The notes beneath the pieces are model-generated. The model searched no databases, had not been told where the DNA came from, and saw nothing but the letters and a program-made list of their open reading frames with translations. The position numbers and the translations under genes are program-made. From CAVSIS01 sp963814875 (GTDB taxonomy: Bacteria; Acidobacteriota; Thermoanaerobaculia; Thermoanaerobaculales; Sulfomarinibacteraceae), in the NCBI GenBank assembly GCA_963814875.1, contig CAWFFJ010000037.1, positions 1 to 64,000 on the forward strand: a stretch of 64,000 nt of DNA. The letters are read 5' to 3'. Below are positions 52,418-61,999 of this stretch, piece after piece; position 1 is the first letter of the stretch; every line of letters begins with the position of its first letter.

Positions 52418-52840
52418 ATGTCCCTGATCGACCTGAACACCAACCCGACGACACGCCAGTTGCGCCAGTTCGGCGGGCTCTGGTTGGTCGTCCTCTCGGT
52501 CTTTGCCGTGCTCGCGTGGCGATCGGGCAAGCCCGTCGCCGTGGTCGCGGCTCTGGTCGCTCTCGCAGTTCTGATACCGGCGATCGGGTGGCTGGTGCCC
52601 CGGTTGCTGCGCTGGGTCTGGATCGGAATGTCGCTGGTCGCGTGGCCGATCGGGACCGTGGTCTCGTTCACCGTTCTCACGCTGGTCTTCGTGGTGGTGG
52701 TCACACCCGTCGGCCTGGTGATGCGACTGCTCGGCCGCGACCCGCTGGAACGTCGCTTCGAGCCGGATTCGGCGTCATACTGGGCGCCGCGACCTGTGGA
52801 AGGGAGCGCCGACCTGCGGCGTTACCTCCGGCAGTTCTGA
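52418..52840 (+). CDS. SxtJ family membrane protein
   Basis: A 140-residue membrane protein. MSLIDLNTNPTTRQLRQFGGLWLVVLSVFAVLAW opens it, as in SxtJ. A second and a third helix follow, and then VVVVTPVGLVMRLLGRDPLERRFEPDSASYW. SxtJ-type proteins occur next to carbamoyltransferases in many bacteria, and the name comes from saxitoxin gene clusters; that does not imply toxin synthesis here. It begins 12 bases after the carbamoyltransferase with GGAGGCACCGGGG upstream. The role is unknown; it may tether or supply the enzyme at the membrane. Confidence 0.85.
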   Translation: MSLIDLNTNPTTRQLRQFGGLWLVVLSVFAVLAWRSGKPVAVVAALVALAVLIPAIGWLVPRLLRWVWIGMSLVAWPIGTVVSFTVLTLVFVVVVTPVGLVMRLLGRDPLERRFEPDSASYWAPRPVEGSADLRRYLRQF

Positions 52841-52852
52841 GAGGGAGCGGTG

Positions 52853-53074
52853 ATGACGGACAGACGAAAACCAGGCAGCGGCAGCCGAAACGACGAGGCC
52901 TTTCGCCGCGAGCTCGAGGCGGAGCAGCCGGGCGTTGTACGGGAGTTCGTCGACTTTCTTCGCCACAACAAGAAGTGGTGGTTGACGCCGATCGTGATCG
53001 TGCTGCTGCTGGTGACCTTGCTGATCGTGCTCGGCGGCTCGGCTGCGGCGCCGTTCATCTACACCCTGTTCTGA
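52853..53074 (+). CDS. DUF5989 family small membrane protein
   Basis: A 73-residue protein with a charged N-terminal half, QPGVVREFVDFLRHNKKWWLTPI, and one membrane helix, VIVLLLVTLLIVLGGSAAAPFIYTLF. This is the DUF5989 pattern, which typically follows SxtJ. GAGGGAGC precedes the ATG; GTG 52850 is an alternative start. It starts 12 bases after the SxtJ stop and closes the operon. Confidence 0.8.
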   Translation: MTDRRKPGSGSRNDEAFRRELEAEQPGVVREFVDFLRHNKKWWLTPIVIVLLLVTLLIVLGGSAAAPFIYTLF

Positions 53075-53343
53075 GGCGTGTCGACCACCATGCTGCAGCC
53101 GCTCGGAACCTGGATCGGGCGGCGCCTCGCCACTCAATGACTCAACGCTGACAAGCACCTTGGTGTCCTCGTACCATGACGTGGCGAGAGGTGCAGGCTA
53201 GAATGCCCATATCAGGTCCCCCTTCCTCGTGGACGGTGGTTGCGCGGACGCAGTGCGGCGCAGAGGTTCCGGACGGAGCGTGCACCGCTCCGGTACGTGC
53301 CGCTGATCGGGGTGAGACGCGAGACGGTGCGGAGGGAGCATAT

Positions 53344-54654
53344 ATGGGCGAGCCTAGACCGACCGACCGGCCCGAGCTGGTGGTGAAGCCGGAGGAGCTG
53401 GCGGCGGTTGACGGATCCCTGGCCCTGATGCGGCCAATCCCCGGCAGCCGCATGTTCGAGATCAAGAAGGCGCTCAAGATCTACCTCGAGACGTGCCCCG
53501 GCGCTCCGACCTTCGACGCAAGCCAGGGCGATGGCGGAGCGAGCCTGCCCGGCGTTCCGGCAGAGATCCTCGACGAGGCGCACCGCCTGCAGCGGGCGAA
53601 GGGCACCGCGTACGACCAGCCCTACGGGACCGACGACTTCCGCCGCGCGGTCGTTGAGGACTACTGGTGCCTCGACGAAGCGACCGGCTGGGGTCCCGCC
53701 AACGTCCTCGCCTGTCAGGGCGGGCGGGACGCGCTGCTGCGCTCCTACGAGGCCGCGCTGGCGCTTGGCCACGGGCGCCGCGGAGACTTCGTACTCGCCT
53801 CCAGAGTGCCGTGGATCTCCTACAGCTGGGGCCCCTACGGTGTCGGCGCCAACGTCCTGCTCGCGCCCGGGCGCGAGTCCGACGCCTGGCAGCTCACCCC
53901 CGAGGGTATCGCGGATTCGGTGGCGGCTGCCGAGGCTCTCGGCGGAAGGCGGATCGCGTTGCTGGTGCTCACCAGCCCCGACAACCCGACCGGACGGACC
54001 CTCACCCTCGAGCGCCAGCTCGAGCTCACGCGGGCTGCGTTCGCGGCCGGCATACCGTTCGTGCTGCTCGACTGGATCTATCACCGGGTGACGGATGGCG
54101 AGTCGCATGATCTGAATGCGTTTCTCATGGCCCTCAAACCGGCCGAGAGAGACCGCTGCATCATCCTTGACGGCATCACCAAGTCGCTCGGTGGTTCGAA
54201 CATCCGTAACGCCCACCTGGTTGCTTCCCAGGAGCTGGTGCGCTTCTCCGCCAGCCGCGCGTCGCACGGCGTGATCCCGTCCTTCCACAGCCAGGCGGTC
54301 GCGATTGCGGCTTACCGTGCGGGCTTCGACCGAGTCGCCGCGCCGATCGTCGGCCCGACCAACGCGAGCCGTGCCGTGCTCCAGGAGGAGCTCGAGCGGC
54401 GCGGGATGCGGCACATCATTGGCAAGGGCTACTACGCGTTCCTGGACGTCGGCCCGTGGCTCGACCGCGCCGGGCTGGCCGACAGCGCCGCCCTTGGTTC
54501 GATGCTCGCGGAGCGCTTCGGAGTTGCGGTCGTCCCCGGCGTCTACTTCAGCCCCTACGGGGGTCGCTGGCTGCGGTTCTCCTACGCGCTTCAGCCGGCG
54601 ACCACGGCGGCGGCCTTCTCACGGATGTGGGAGGGGTTGAGCTCGCTGGGCTGA
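53344..54654 (+). CDS. Class I/II PLP aminotransferase
   Basis: A 436-residue fold-type I PLP protein. Visible motifs are ASQGDGGASLPGVPAEI, GTAYDQPYGTDDFRRAVVEDYW, VLACQGGRDALLRSYEAAL, LTSPDNPTGRTL, DWIYHR, and the PLP lysine in ILDGITKSLGGSNIRNAHLV. The C-terminal VPGVYFSPYGGRWLRFSYAL has the substrate Arg. The amino acid used is not clear from sequence; the DGITKSLGG lysine region is unlike the standard SFSK form. GGAGGGAGCATAT precedes ATG 53344. A possible promoter (ATGACG, 17 bases, TAGAAT at 53199-53204) would give a 130-base leader. Confidence 0.85.
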   Translation: MGEPRPTDRPELVVKPEELAAVDGSLALMRPIPGSRMFEIKKALKIYLETCPGAPTFDASQGDGGASLPGVPAEILDEAHRLQRAKGTAYDQPYGTDDFRRAVVEDYWCLDEATGWGPANVLACQGGRDALLRSYEAALALGHGRRGDFVLASRVPWISYSWGPYGVGANVLLAPGRESDAWQLTPEGIADSVAAAEALGGRRIALLVLTSPDNPTGRTLTLERQLELTRAAFAAGIPFVLLDWIYHRVTDGESHDLNAFLMALKPAERDRCIILDGITKSLGGSNIRNAHLVASQELVRFSASRASHGVIPSFHSQAVAIAAYRAGFDRVAAPIVGPTNASRAVLQEELERRGMRHIIGKGYYAFLDVGPWLDRAGLADSAALGSMLAERFGVAVVPGVYFSPYGGRWLRFSYALQPATTAAAFSRMWEGLSSLG

Positions 54655-54775
54655 GCACCGCCGAGCGGCCGATCGCTCGACGGTCGATGTCCCGTCGGGC
54701 CGAAAGACACCGTGTACGCTATGGGCTACATACTCCTAGTCTGCGCCTTGTCAGAGGGAAGGAGAGCGTGAACCG

Positions 54776-55972
54776 ATGACCGCCACCGTTTCCGGGTCTC
54801 TCCCGGGTGGGTACTCTCCGCGCACGGCTGCGGTGCTCGCGTTGGCTTCCGAGCTGATCCGCATCCCGTCGGTGACCAACTGCGCCGCCGAGCGCCTCGG
54901 CGAGGTCAGTCGCTGCGCGCAGCTGCTCGCGGACCGGCTCGAGGGCGCCGGCCTCGAGGTGCGCCGCTTCGACGACGGCGACTACCCGGCGATTCTCGCC
55001 GAGCTGCCCGGAGCGCCGCCGGCGCGGGTGACGCTCGGCGGTCACTTCGACGTCGTGCAGCCGGAGCCCGACGATCGCCAGTTCGCTGCGAGGATCGAGG
55101 GTGAATGGCTGTGGGGCCGCGGTGCGGCGGACATGAAGACGGTGGTCGCGAGCTACGCGGTGTGGCTCGGCGAGGTGCGTCGCTCCGGTCCGCCCTACCC
55201 GCCGGTCAACCTGTTGCTGGTCGGCAACGAGGAGAACGGCGAGCAGCGCCCGTGGGGTACGCCGCACGTCCTCGCCGCCCTGGCTGCCGAGCGGCGCTGG
55301 CAGCCGGAGCTGATGGTGCTCGGCGAGCGCACCGGCGAAGGTGGGACGGAGCTCTTCACCGAGATCTGCACCGCCAACCGCGGTGTGCTCCGCTTGCGTG
55401 TCGAGGCCAGCGGGGAACGCGGGCACAGCGGAACCGGCGCCGTGCCGGTCGACCTGGTGGAACGCCTGATCGCGGCGCGTACCGCGCTCGGGGGGTTGTT
55501 TGCCAAACGCCTCGTGATGTCCAGCGCGGACGGCTGGGAGACCACAGCGCGGTTCCCGTTCCTGGTTGCTGGTGAGCCGGGGGTCTACAACATCACCGCT
55601 GGTGAAGGGACTCTCGGGGTCGAGGTCCGCAGCATCCCCGAGGACCGGCTGGGACCGCTCACCGAGGCCGCGCGTACAGTGTGCGTGGGATTGGGGCTTC
55701 AGACCGTGGTCGAGGTCTGCGAGGACGGTGTCGCGTGCCCGAGCGACAACCGCTGCCTCGCTGCCCTGCTCGAGGCCGCGGGCGAGGTGGCCGGGCGCCC
55801 GGCGAGGACCGGCCGCAAGAAGCCGGGGACGTCGGCGCGGTTCGCCCCGGGCGGAAATGCCGTGGTCTGGGGACAGAGCGGGCTCGGTCCCCACTCGGCG
55901 GCCGAGCGCCACTTCATTCCGTCGATCGAGCCCTATCTCGCCACTCTCGACGCCTTCGCGAAGAGGCTGTAG
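54776..55972 (+). CDS. M20 family metallohydrolase
   Basis: The 398-residue protein belongs to the ArgE/DapE/CPG2 group. Metal ligands can be seen: His in VTLGGHFDVVQPEPDD, Asp in LWGRGAADMKTVVASYA, Glu in LLLVGNEENGEQRPWG, and a final His in GLGPHSAAERHFIP. The lid domain lies between (TANRGVLRLRVEASGERGHSGTG). It hydrolyses an amide bond of an acylated amino acid or dipeptide. The aminotransferase just upstream suggests that the two act in one amino-acid pathway. AGGGAAGGAGAGCG precedes the ATG. Confidence 0.88.
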   Translation: MTATVSGSLPGGYSPRTAAVLALASELIRIPSVTNCAAERLGEVSRCAQLLADRLEGAGLEVRRFDDGDYPAILAELPGAPPARVTLGGHFDVVQPEPDDRQFAARIEGEWLWGRGAADMKTVVASYAVWLGEVRRSGPPYPPVNLLLVGNEENGEQRPWGTPHVLAALAAERRWQPELMVLGERTGEGGTELFTEICTANRGVLRLRVEASGERGHSGTGAVPVDLVERLIAARTALGGLFAKRLVMSSADGWETTARFPFLVAGEPGVYNITAGEGTLGVEVRSIPEDRLGPLTEAARTVCVGLGLQTVVEVCEDGVACPSDNRCLAALLEAAGEVAGRPARTGRKKPGTSARFAPGGNAVVWGQSGLGPHSAAERHFIPSIEPYLATLDAFAKRL

Positions 55973-56144
55973 GGCATAGGCCGGGGACAGCGGCCAGGCT
56001 CTTCGATGCGCTGTCGGGGCCTCTGCCCCCCACCTCCTGAGGAGCGCGTGCCGCACAGCCCCACGCTCGCCTCGGTCTGCCCACGACCCTCCGCGGGGCT
56101 ATGGGGTACGTGCTCCGTGCGGGTGACGCCGGCCGGCCGGTCCG

Positions 56145-57203
56145 TCAGTTGCCGTCGAAGATGCCCCCGATACCGCCCAGCTTGCCGAGCACCGAGCCCT
56201 CGCCCTTCGACTGCCCGCCGGCCTTAGGGGCGGCCTGCCAGACGCGGCCGGCGAGTCGGCTGAAGGGGAGCGACTGCAGCCACACCCGTCCGGGGCCTGT
56301 GAGCGTCGCGAAGAAGAAGCCCTCGCCGCCGAAGATCGCCGACTTGACGCCGCCGACGAACTGGATGTCGAAGTCGATCGACGACTCGAAGGCGACCACA
56401 CAGCCGGTGTCGGCGCGCAGTACCTGGCCGGCGGCGAGGCGGCGCTCGACGATGGTCCCCCCTGCGTGGACGAAGGCGAGGCCGTCGCCTTCGAGCTTCT
56501 CCATGATGAAGCCCTCGCCGCCGAACAGCGCGGTGCCGATCTTCTTCTGGAAGAAGATGCTCAGAGCGACGCCCTTGGCGGTGCACAGGAAGGCGTCCTT
56601 CTGGCAGATCAGCTGGCCGCCCAGCTCACGCAGGTCCATCGGGATGATCTTGCCCGGGTAGGGAGCGGCGAAGGCGACCCGCTGCTTTCCGGTGCCGTGG
56701 TTGGTGAACACGGTCATGAAAAGGCTCTCGCCGGTGATCAGGCGCTTGCCGGCGCCGACCAGCTTGTCGAGGAACCCGCCCGCAGTCGAGGCGCTTCCGT
56801 CGCCGAAGATGGTCTGCATCTGGATGCCGTCCTGCATGTACATCATCGCCCCGGCCTCGGCGACGGCGCTCTCGCCCGGGTCGAGCTCGATCTCGACGAA
56901 CTGCATCTCGGAGCCGTGGATCTCGTAGTCGACCTCGTCTGCGCTGCCGCGCGAAGCCCCGCTGGGACGTTGCGCGGCCATCGGCGGGGACGGCGGCGCA
57001 GCCGTCGCTGCGGCTGGACCGGAGAACGCCGCGGCGAGCTCCGGCACCTGGCGCGCGGGCACCCAGCCGGCCATGCCCTGGGTGAAGGCGTAGGTCTCGG
57101 CCGTGTAGGTCCCGGCCTTGATGGCAGCGATCAGGTCGGCCAAGGTCATCGGGCCGACGCTCTGCCCGCCGACCGCTACGAACCAGCTCGCGTTCTCGGT
57201 CAT
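56145..57203 (-). CDS. AIM24 family protein with N-terminal GYF_2 domain
   Basis: A 352-residue protein. Residues 5-60 are a GYF_2-type domain: WFVAVGGQSVGPMTLADLIAAIKAGTYTAETYAFTQGMAGWVPA. After a Pro/Ala-rich linker comes an AIM24 (TIGR00266) beta-solenoid-like domain: EIHGSEMQFVEIELDPGESAVAEAGAMMYMQDGI, GGEGFIMEKLEGDGLAFVHAGG and FGGEGFFFATLTGPGRVWLQSL. The function is unknown in bacteria. GYF_2 probably mediates binding to a partner protein. The fusion is common in environmental genomes. It is cytosolic and stands alone. Confidence 0.88.
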   Translation of the reverse strand: MTENASWFVAVGGQSVGPMTLADLIAAIKAGTYTAETYAFTQGMAGWVPARQVPELAAAFSGPAAATAAPPSPPMAAQRPSGASRGSADEVDYEIHGSEMQFVEIELDPGESAVAEAGAMMYMQDGIQMQTIFGDGSASTAGGFLDKLVGAGKRLITGESLFMTVFTNHGTGKQRVAFAAPYPGKIIPMDLRELGGQLICQKDAFLCTAKGVALSIFFQKKIGTALFGGEGFIMEKLEGDGLAFVHAGGTIVERRLAAGQVLRADTGCVVAFESSIDFDIQFVGGVKSAIFGGEGFFFATLTGPGRVWLQSLPFSRLAGRVWQAAPKAGGQSKGEGSVLGKLGGIGGIFDGN

Positions 57204-57685
57204 CTCATCCTCCCTGTCCCGGCGGCGATGCCCGCAGGTCCCGACGGGCTCGCCATGTCGTTGCGACCGAGTATACGCGGGTCGCGCAGCCTAGGCTTCT
57301 GGACTCTGTACTCCACACAGCGCGCGAGCCGGCAGCTTGAACCACCAAGACACCAAGCCATTACTCGGGGAGTGGCCCTCACCTGCCTGCTGCCCAACCC
57401 CCGGATTCGACCGAGCACCCCCTGCCAGTGGACCCGGCTGCTCCCGCCCCTGCGTTCGGGTCCGGGATCAGGCTGCGGGCGGCAGGGCGCGGGGGGCCGG
57501 AATCGGGACGTCGGGGCGTCGCCGGCCGGAATGCCGAACCCGACCCCGCCGCCGGCTGCCCGCCGCCCGTCCCCCGGATTCGGGCGCCCGATGCCTCTGG
57601 TTCACAGCTGGTAGCACCGGCTCTCAGACCCGCCCCTGGAGCGCTCCAGGGTTGCGGGCGAAGCCCGCGCTAAGTCTCTGTGGTA
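57204..57685. other. Intergenic region
   Basis: These 482 GC-rich bases hold no gene I can support. A motif ACCACCAAGACACCAAG at about 57341-57357 resembles short dispersed sequences seen in many environmental bacterial genomes, and nothing more can be said from one copy. Confidence 0.5.
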
Positions 57686-58354
57686 TCAGCCCTGTGGCTC
57701 GATGCAGGCGGGGTCGTCGTTCGCCGGGCTGTTGACATGGCGGCTCACGGGGTAGGCTTCCATCTCCTCTGCCGGGTAGGCCGAGAGAAGAGTGGCCAGT
57801 CGCTCGGACGCCAGCTCGGCGGCGCTCAGCCACTCGTCGTAGTGCTCCGGCGGCAGGATCACCGGCATGCGGTCGTGCACCTCGGCGACCAGCGGGTTTG
57901 GGCTCGTGGTGAGGATGGTGCAGCTCTCGACGGGGTCGTCGTCGGATGGTTGCCATCGCTCCCACAGACCGGCGAAGGCCAACGGCCGCGAGTCCGAGAG
58001 ATGGATGTAGAAGGGCTGTTTGGCGCCGCCCCGGCGGCTCCACTCGTAGAAACCGGAGGCGGGGATCAGGCAGCGGCGCCGGCGCACGGCCTGGCGGAAG
58101 GCCGGCTTGTCGGCGGCTGTCTCGGAGCGGGCGTTGATCATCCGAGAGCCGATCGAGGGGTCCTTCGCCCAGAACGGGATCAGGCCCCAGCGCGCCTCGC
58201 ACCACTCGCGCGGCTCGGCCGATCCGGCTCGCACGATCGGTACCGACTGGGTCGGCGCGATGTTGTAGCGGGGACCGAGCGTGGGCACCGTGGGCAGGTC
58301 GAAGTGCTCCGCGAGGGCGCGGCCGGACAGGATCAGGGCGTAGCGACCACACAT
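57686..58354 (-). CDS. SRAP/YedK (HMCES) DNA-protein crosslink protein
   Basis: A 222-residue protein. The catalytic Cys2 follows the start (MCGRYALI). PRYNIAPTQSVPIVR, WGLIPFWAKD, INARSETAADKPAFR, RRCLIPASGFYEW and LTTSPNPLVAEVHDRMPVIL complete the family pattern, with the active-site Asn, Glu and His. It forms a stable thiazolidine link with abasic sites in single-stranded DNA and thereby protects them. Length is normal. It is divergent from the S9 peptidase gene with about 150 bases between. Confidence 0.94.
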   Translation of the reverse strand: MCGRYALILSGRALAEHFDLPTVPTLGPRYNIAPTQSVPIVRAGSAEPREWCEARWGLIPFWAKDPSIGSRMINARSETAADKPAFRQAVRRRRCLIPASGFYEWSRRGGAKQPFYIHLSDSRPLAFAGLWERWQPSDDDPVESCTILTTSPNPLVAEVHDRMPVILPPEHYDEWLSAAELASERLATLLSAYPAEEMEAYPVSRHVNSPANDDPACIEPQG

Positions 58355-58503
58355 GAACCCATGGTAGGACGTGGCTGTGGCGGCGGCAAACCCGAGGGCC
58401 GGCAGCTCATCAGACTCGGGGGCGGCCGACGTCGCTGCGCTATCATGGCGGCGCGTTCGGGCGCCCCGGCGTCCGTCGACACTCCCGGGTTCAGGAGAAG
58501 CCG

Positions 58504-60618
58504 ATGACCCTTCGGGCGACCGTCCGTCACCTCGCGGCGGCAGGTCTTGTGCTGGCTGTCGTTGCGCCGGCGCTGGCCGCCGGCCGAGCCTTCGAAATCG
58601 CCGATTACTACCGGACCGCGTTCGTCGAGTCGCCTGCGCTCGCTCCCGACGGCCAAGCGGTGGTCTTTTCGGTCCGGCGGTATGCGCTCGAAAAGGGTGA
58701 GAGCTGGTCCGAGATCTGGACGGCGAACGTCGATGGCAGCAACCTTCGCCAGATGACCTTCGGGCGCCACCACGACAGCTCGCCGGCGTTCTCGGCGGAC
58801 GGGCGTCGGATCATCTTCGTCTCCGACCGGTCGGACGACTCCCAGCTCTGGGTGATGGCGGTGGACGGGGGTGAGGCCCGTCAGCTGACCCGGTTCCCGA
58901 CCGGCGTCGAGAGGCCGGTGGTTTCGCCCGACGGCAAGTACGTCGCCGTGCTCTCCCAGGTCTACCCGGAGTGCGGCGCCGACGCCGAGTGCAACCGAAC
59001 CACCCAAAAGGAGATCGACGGTGGACCGCTCAAGGTCCACCTCGCCGACGCCCTGCTCTACCGCCACTGGACCGAGTGGCGCGATGGGCGCTACCGGCAC
59101 GTCCTGCTCGTGGACGCTGCAAGTGGAGAGGTCGCCGCCGACCTCACCCCAGGGCGCTGGGACAGCCCGACCTTCTCCCTCGGCGGCGCGCCAGGGTATG
59201 CGTTCTCGCCCGACGGAAGGCAGCTGTGCGTGGTCTCGGATCACTCCGAGGTGCCGGCGCTGTCGACCAACTCGGACCTCTGGTTGCTCGACATCGGCGA
59301 GGACGGGCGTCCCGGGACACCGCGCAACATCACCGCCGCCAACCCGGGCTGGGACGGCGACCCCACGTTTTCGCCCGACGGGCGCTTCATTGCCTTCCGC
59401 AGCCAGGCCACACCGGGCTACGAGAGCGCGCTCTTCCGCCTCGCCCTGTACGATCGCAGAGCGGGTACGGTCCGTTACCTGACCGACCGCGAGCGCTTCG
59501 ACAACTGGGTCGAAGCCGTAGGCTGGGGGGGCGCCCGGCTCTTCTTCCAGGGCGCCGTGAAGGGGCGCAGCCCGATCTTCAGCATCGACATTGCAGGCGG
59601 TGCGATCTCCCAGGTGCTGCAGGACGGCACCATCGATGCCTGGCACGCGACCCCCGACGGCGCCACCATCGTCTACGCTCGGCGCGCTGTCGATCGACCC
59701 CAGGAGCTGGCCCGCCTGCGGATCACCTCCGGCGCGCCCGAACGCATCACTTGGTTCAACCGTGATCTCGAGACCGAGGTCGACCTGCGGCCGGCCGAGG
59801 AGATCTGGGTCGAGGGCGACGGCGGGCGGCCGGTCCAGGTCTTTGTCGTCAAGCCCCACGGCTTCGACCCGTCCCGGCGCTACCCGCTGATCCTTAACGT
59901 TCACGGCGGGCCTCAGAGCCAGTGGGCCGATGCCTACCGCGGCGACTGGCAGGTCTACCCGGGCAAGGGCTACGTGGTCGCCTTCGCGAACCCGACCGGC
60001 TCCACCGGAAACGGCCAGGAGGTGACCGACGGCATCGCCTGCGACTGGGGCGGTCGGGTGTGGCGCGACGTCATGAAGGTCACCGACGCCCTTGCGAAGC
60101 TGCCCTACGTCGACGCCGACCGCATGGGCGCCATGGGATGGTCCTGGGGCGGCTACGCAATGATGTGGGCCGAGGGGCACACGACCCGGTTCAAGGCGCT
60201 GGCGTCGATGATGGGAGTCTATGACCTGCGCTCGATGCACGGCGGCACCGAGGAGCTCTGGTTTCCAGAGCACGACATGTGCGGAACACCTTGGACGAGC
60301 GAGGATTACGAGCGCTGGTCGCCGTCGCGCTCGGTCGAGCACTTCGCGACGCCGTGCCTGGTGATCACCGGCGAGAAGGACTACCGCGTCCCGTACACCC
60401 AGAGCCTGCAGTTCTTCACCGACCTGCAGAGGATGAAGGTGCCGTCCCGTTTGGTTGTCTATCCCGACGCGGGCCACTGGCCAAGCTGGTACGAGATGGC
60501 GTTCTACTACGTGGTCCACCTCGACTGGTTCCACCAGTGGCTCGGCGGCGAGCCAGCGCCGTGGCCGGTGGAGAGCTTCGCGCGCAACCAGGTCTTCGCG
60601 TCCGCCGCCGGCGACTGA
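58504..60618 (+). CDS. Secreted S9 family prolyl-oligopeptidase-like peptidase
   Basis: A 704-residue protein with a signal peptide (LAAAGLVLAVVAPALAAGRA), a WD40-like PD40 beta-propeller (repeats such as SPAFSADGRRIIFVSDRSDDSQLWVM), and a C-terminal alpha/beta hydrolase. The triad is visible: Ser in MGAMGWSWGGYAMMWA, Asp in VITGEKDYRVPYTQSLQF and His in YPDAGHWPSW. It probably cleaves peptides or dipeptides in the periplasm. The phosphomannomutase begins 28 bases after its stop, so the two may be cotranscribed. Confidence 0.92.
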   Translation: MTLRATVRHLAAAGLVLAVVAPALAAGRAFEIADYYRTAFVESPALAPDGQAVVFSVRRYALEKGESWSEIWTANVDGSNLRQMTFGRHHDSSPAFSADGRRIIFVSDRSDDSQLWVMAVDGGEARQLTRFPTGVERPVVSPDGKYVAVLSQVYPECGADAECNRTTQKEIDGGPLKVHLADALLYRHWTEWRDGRYRHVLLVDAASGEVAADLTPGRWDSPTFSLGGAPGYAFSPDGRQLCVVSDHSEVPALSTNSDLWLLDIGEDGRPGTPRNITAANPGWDGDPTFSPDGRFIAFRSQATPGYESALFRLALYDRRAGTVRYLTDRERFDNWVEAVGWGGARLFFQGAVKGRSPIFSIDIAGGAISQVLQDGTIDAWHATPDGATIVYARRAVDRPQELARLRITSGAPERITWFNRDLETEVDLRPAEEIWVEGDGGRPVQVFVVKPHGFDPSRRYPLILNVHGGPQSQWADAYRGDWQVYPGKGYVVAFANPTGSTGNGQEVTDGIACDWGGRVWRDVMKVTDALAKLPYVDADRMGAMGWSWGGYAMMWAEGHTTRFKALASMMGVYDLRSMHGGTEELWFPEHDMCGTPWTSEDYERWSPSRSVEHFATPCLVITGEKDYRVPYTQSLQFFTDLQRMKVPSRLVVYPDAGHWPSWYEMAFYYVVHLDWFHQWLGGEPAPWPVESFARNQVFASAAGD

Positions 60619-60646
60619 CGTCCGGACGGGCCCACAAGGAGCATTC

Positions 60647-61999
60647 ATGGCGGGCATCTTCAAGGCGTACGATATCCGGGGGACCTACCCCGACCAGGTC
60701 AACGAGACGATCGCGTTTCGGGTCGGCTACCACTACCGCGAGCTGCTCGACGCGGAGGACCTTGCCCGCGGTCCGGTCGTGGTGGTCTCGCGCGACATGC
60801 GCTCCCACTCGACGCCGCTCGCCGAGGCGCTCGCGCGCGGGCTGCGGGCGAGCGGCGTGGCGGTGATCGACATCGGCGTCGCCGACACGCCGCAGAACTA
60901 CTACGCCATCGGCCACCTGCGGGCCTCGGGTGGGATCCAGGTGACCGCCAGCCACAACCCGGCGGTGTACAACGGCTTCAAGATGTCGCGCCGGGATGCC
61001 ATTCCGGTCTCCTCGGACACCGGCATCGCCGAGCTCGAGCGCCTGGTTCGCTCGAGCACCGTCGCCCTCGATGCGCCACCTCGCGCCGAGCAGACCAGCC
61101 GCAACGTCTTCGACGCCTACGTCGAGCATGTGCTCTCGCACCTCGAGCACCGCGAGCCCCGCCTCGTTCTGGTCGCCGATGCCGCCAACGGCATGGGGAC
61201 CCTCTACCGGCCGATGCTCGACCGGCTCAACGTCGAACTGGTGCCGCTCTTCTTCGAGCTCGACGGCAGCTTTCCCAACCACGAGGCGAACCCGCTCAAG
61301 GCCGAGAACCTGGTCGACCTCCAGCGCGCCGTCACCGAGAACGGCGCCGACCTCGGCGTCGCCTTCGACGGCGATGCCGACCGCGCCATGTTCGTCGATG
61401 CCGGCGGAAACGCAATCTCGGCCGACAAGGTGACCGGCCTGCTCGCGCCGCGTTTTCTGCGCAACGAGCCGGGTGCGGCGATCGTCTACGACCTGCGTTC
61501 GTCGTGGGCGACCAAGGAGGCGATCGAGGAGGCGGGCGGCCGTCCGGTGCGTGAGCGCGTCGGCCACTCGTTCATGAAGGCGACGATGCGCAAGCTCGGT
61601 TCACCCTTCGGCGGCGAGCTCGCTGGGCACTTCTACTACCGCGCAAACTTCACCGCCGACTCATCGATCCTGACCCTGATTGAGATTCTCAACCACATGC
61701 GCGAGACGGGGCAGTCGCTGGCCGATCTGATCCGGCCCCTCGACCGCTACTTCGCGACCGGCGAGGTCAACTTCCACGTCGAGGACAAGGAAGGCATGAT
61801 CCACCGCCTGGGCGAGAGCTTCTCCGACGGTGCCATCGACCACCTCGACGGCGTCACCGTCCAGTACGCGGACTGGTGGTTCAACGTCCGTCCGTCCAAC
61901 ACGGAGCCGCTGCTGCGCCTGGTGCTCGAGGCGAGGACGAAGGCGCTGATGGACGAGAAGAAGCAGCTCCTTCTGGGTTTCCTCGGCGAGCCCGAGTAG
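60647..61999 (+). CDS. Phosphomannomutase/phosphoglucomutase
   Basis: The 450-residue enzyme has four domains. FKAYDIRGTYPDQV opens it. The phosphoserine loop is GIQVTASHNPAVYNG (Ser102). The metal loop is GVAFDGDADRAMFVD. The sugar-binding loop is FGGELAGHFYY, and the phosphate-binding loop near the end is FNVRPSNTEPLLRL. It interconverts the 6- and 1-phosphates of mannose or glucose and so feeds nucleotide-sugar synthesis for the envelope glycans suggested by the many glycosyltransferases in this window. AAGGAGCATTC precedes ATG 60647. Confidence 0.94.
   Translation: MAGIFKAYDIRGTYPDQVNETIAFRVGYHYRELLDAEDLARGPVVVVSRDMRSHSTPLAEALARGLRASGVAVIDIGVADTPQNYYAIGHLRASGGIQVTASHNPAVYNGFKMSRRDAIPVSSDTGIAELERLVRSSTVALDAPPRAEQTSRNVFDAYVEHVLSHLEHREPRLVLVADAANGMGTLYRPMLDRLNVELVPLFFELDGSFPNHEANPLKAENLVDLQRAVTENGADLGVAFDGDADRAMFVDAGGNAISADKVTGLLAPRFLRNEPGAAIVYDLRSSWATKEAIEEAGGRPVRERVGHSFMKATMRKLGSPFGGELAGHFYYRANFTADSSILTLIEILNHMRETGQSLADLIRPLDRYFATGEVNFHVEDKEGMIHRLGESFSDGAIDHLDGVTVQYADWWFNVRPSNTEPLLRLVLEARTKALMDEKKQLLLGFLGEPE

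Noticed and set aside
52418..53074. A saxitoxin-type toxin pathway, from the SxtJ name
   Set aside because: SxtJ and NodU-type carbamoyltransferases are widespread outside such clusters, and none of the core toxin genes is present.
58333..60663. A 776-residue minus-strand ORF over the S9 peptidase
   Set aside because: Antisense shadow with biased Val/Asp/His/Arg composition and no motif; the plus-strand peptidase has a complete triad.
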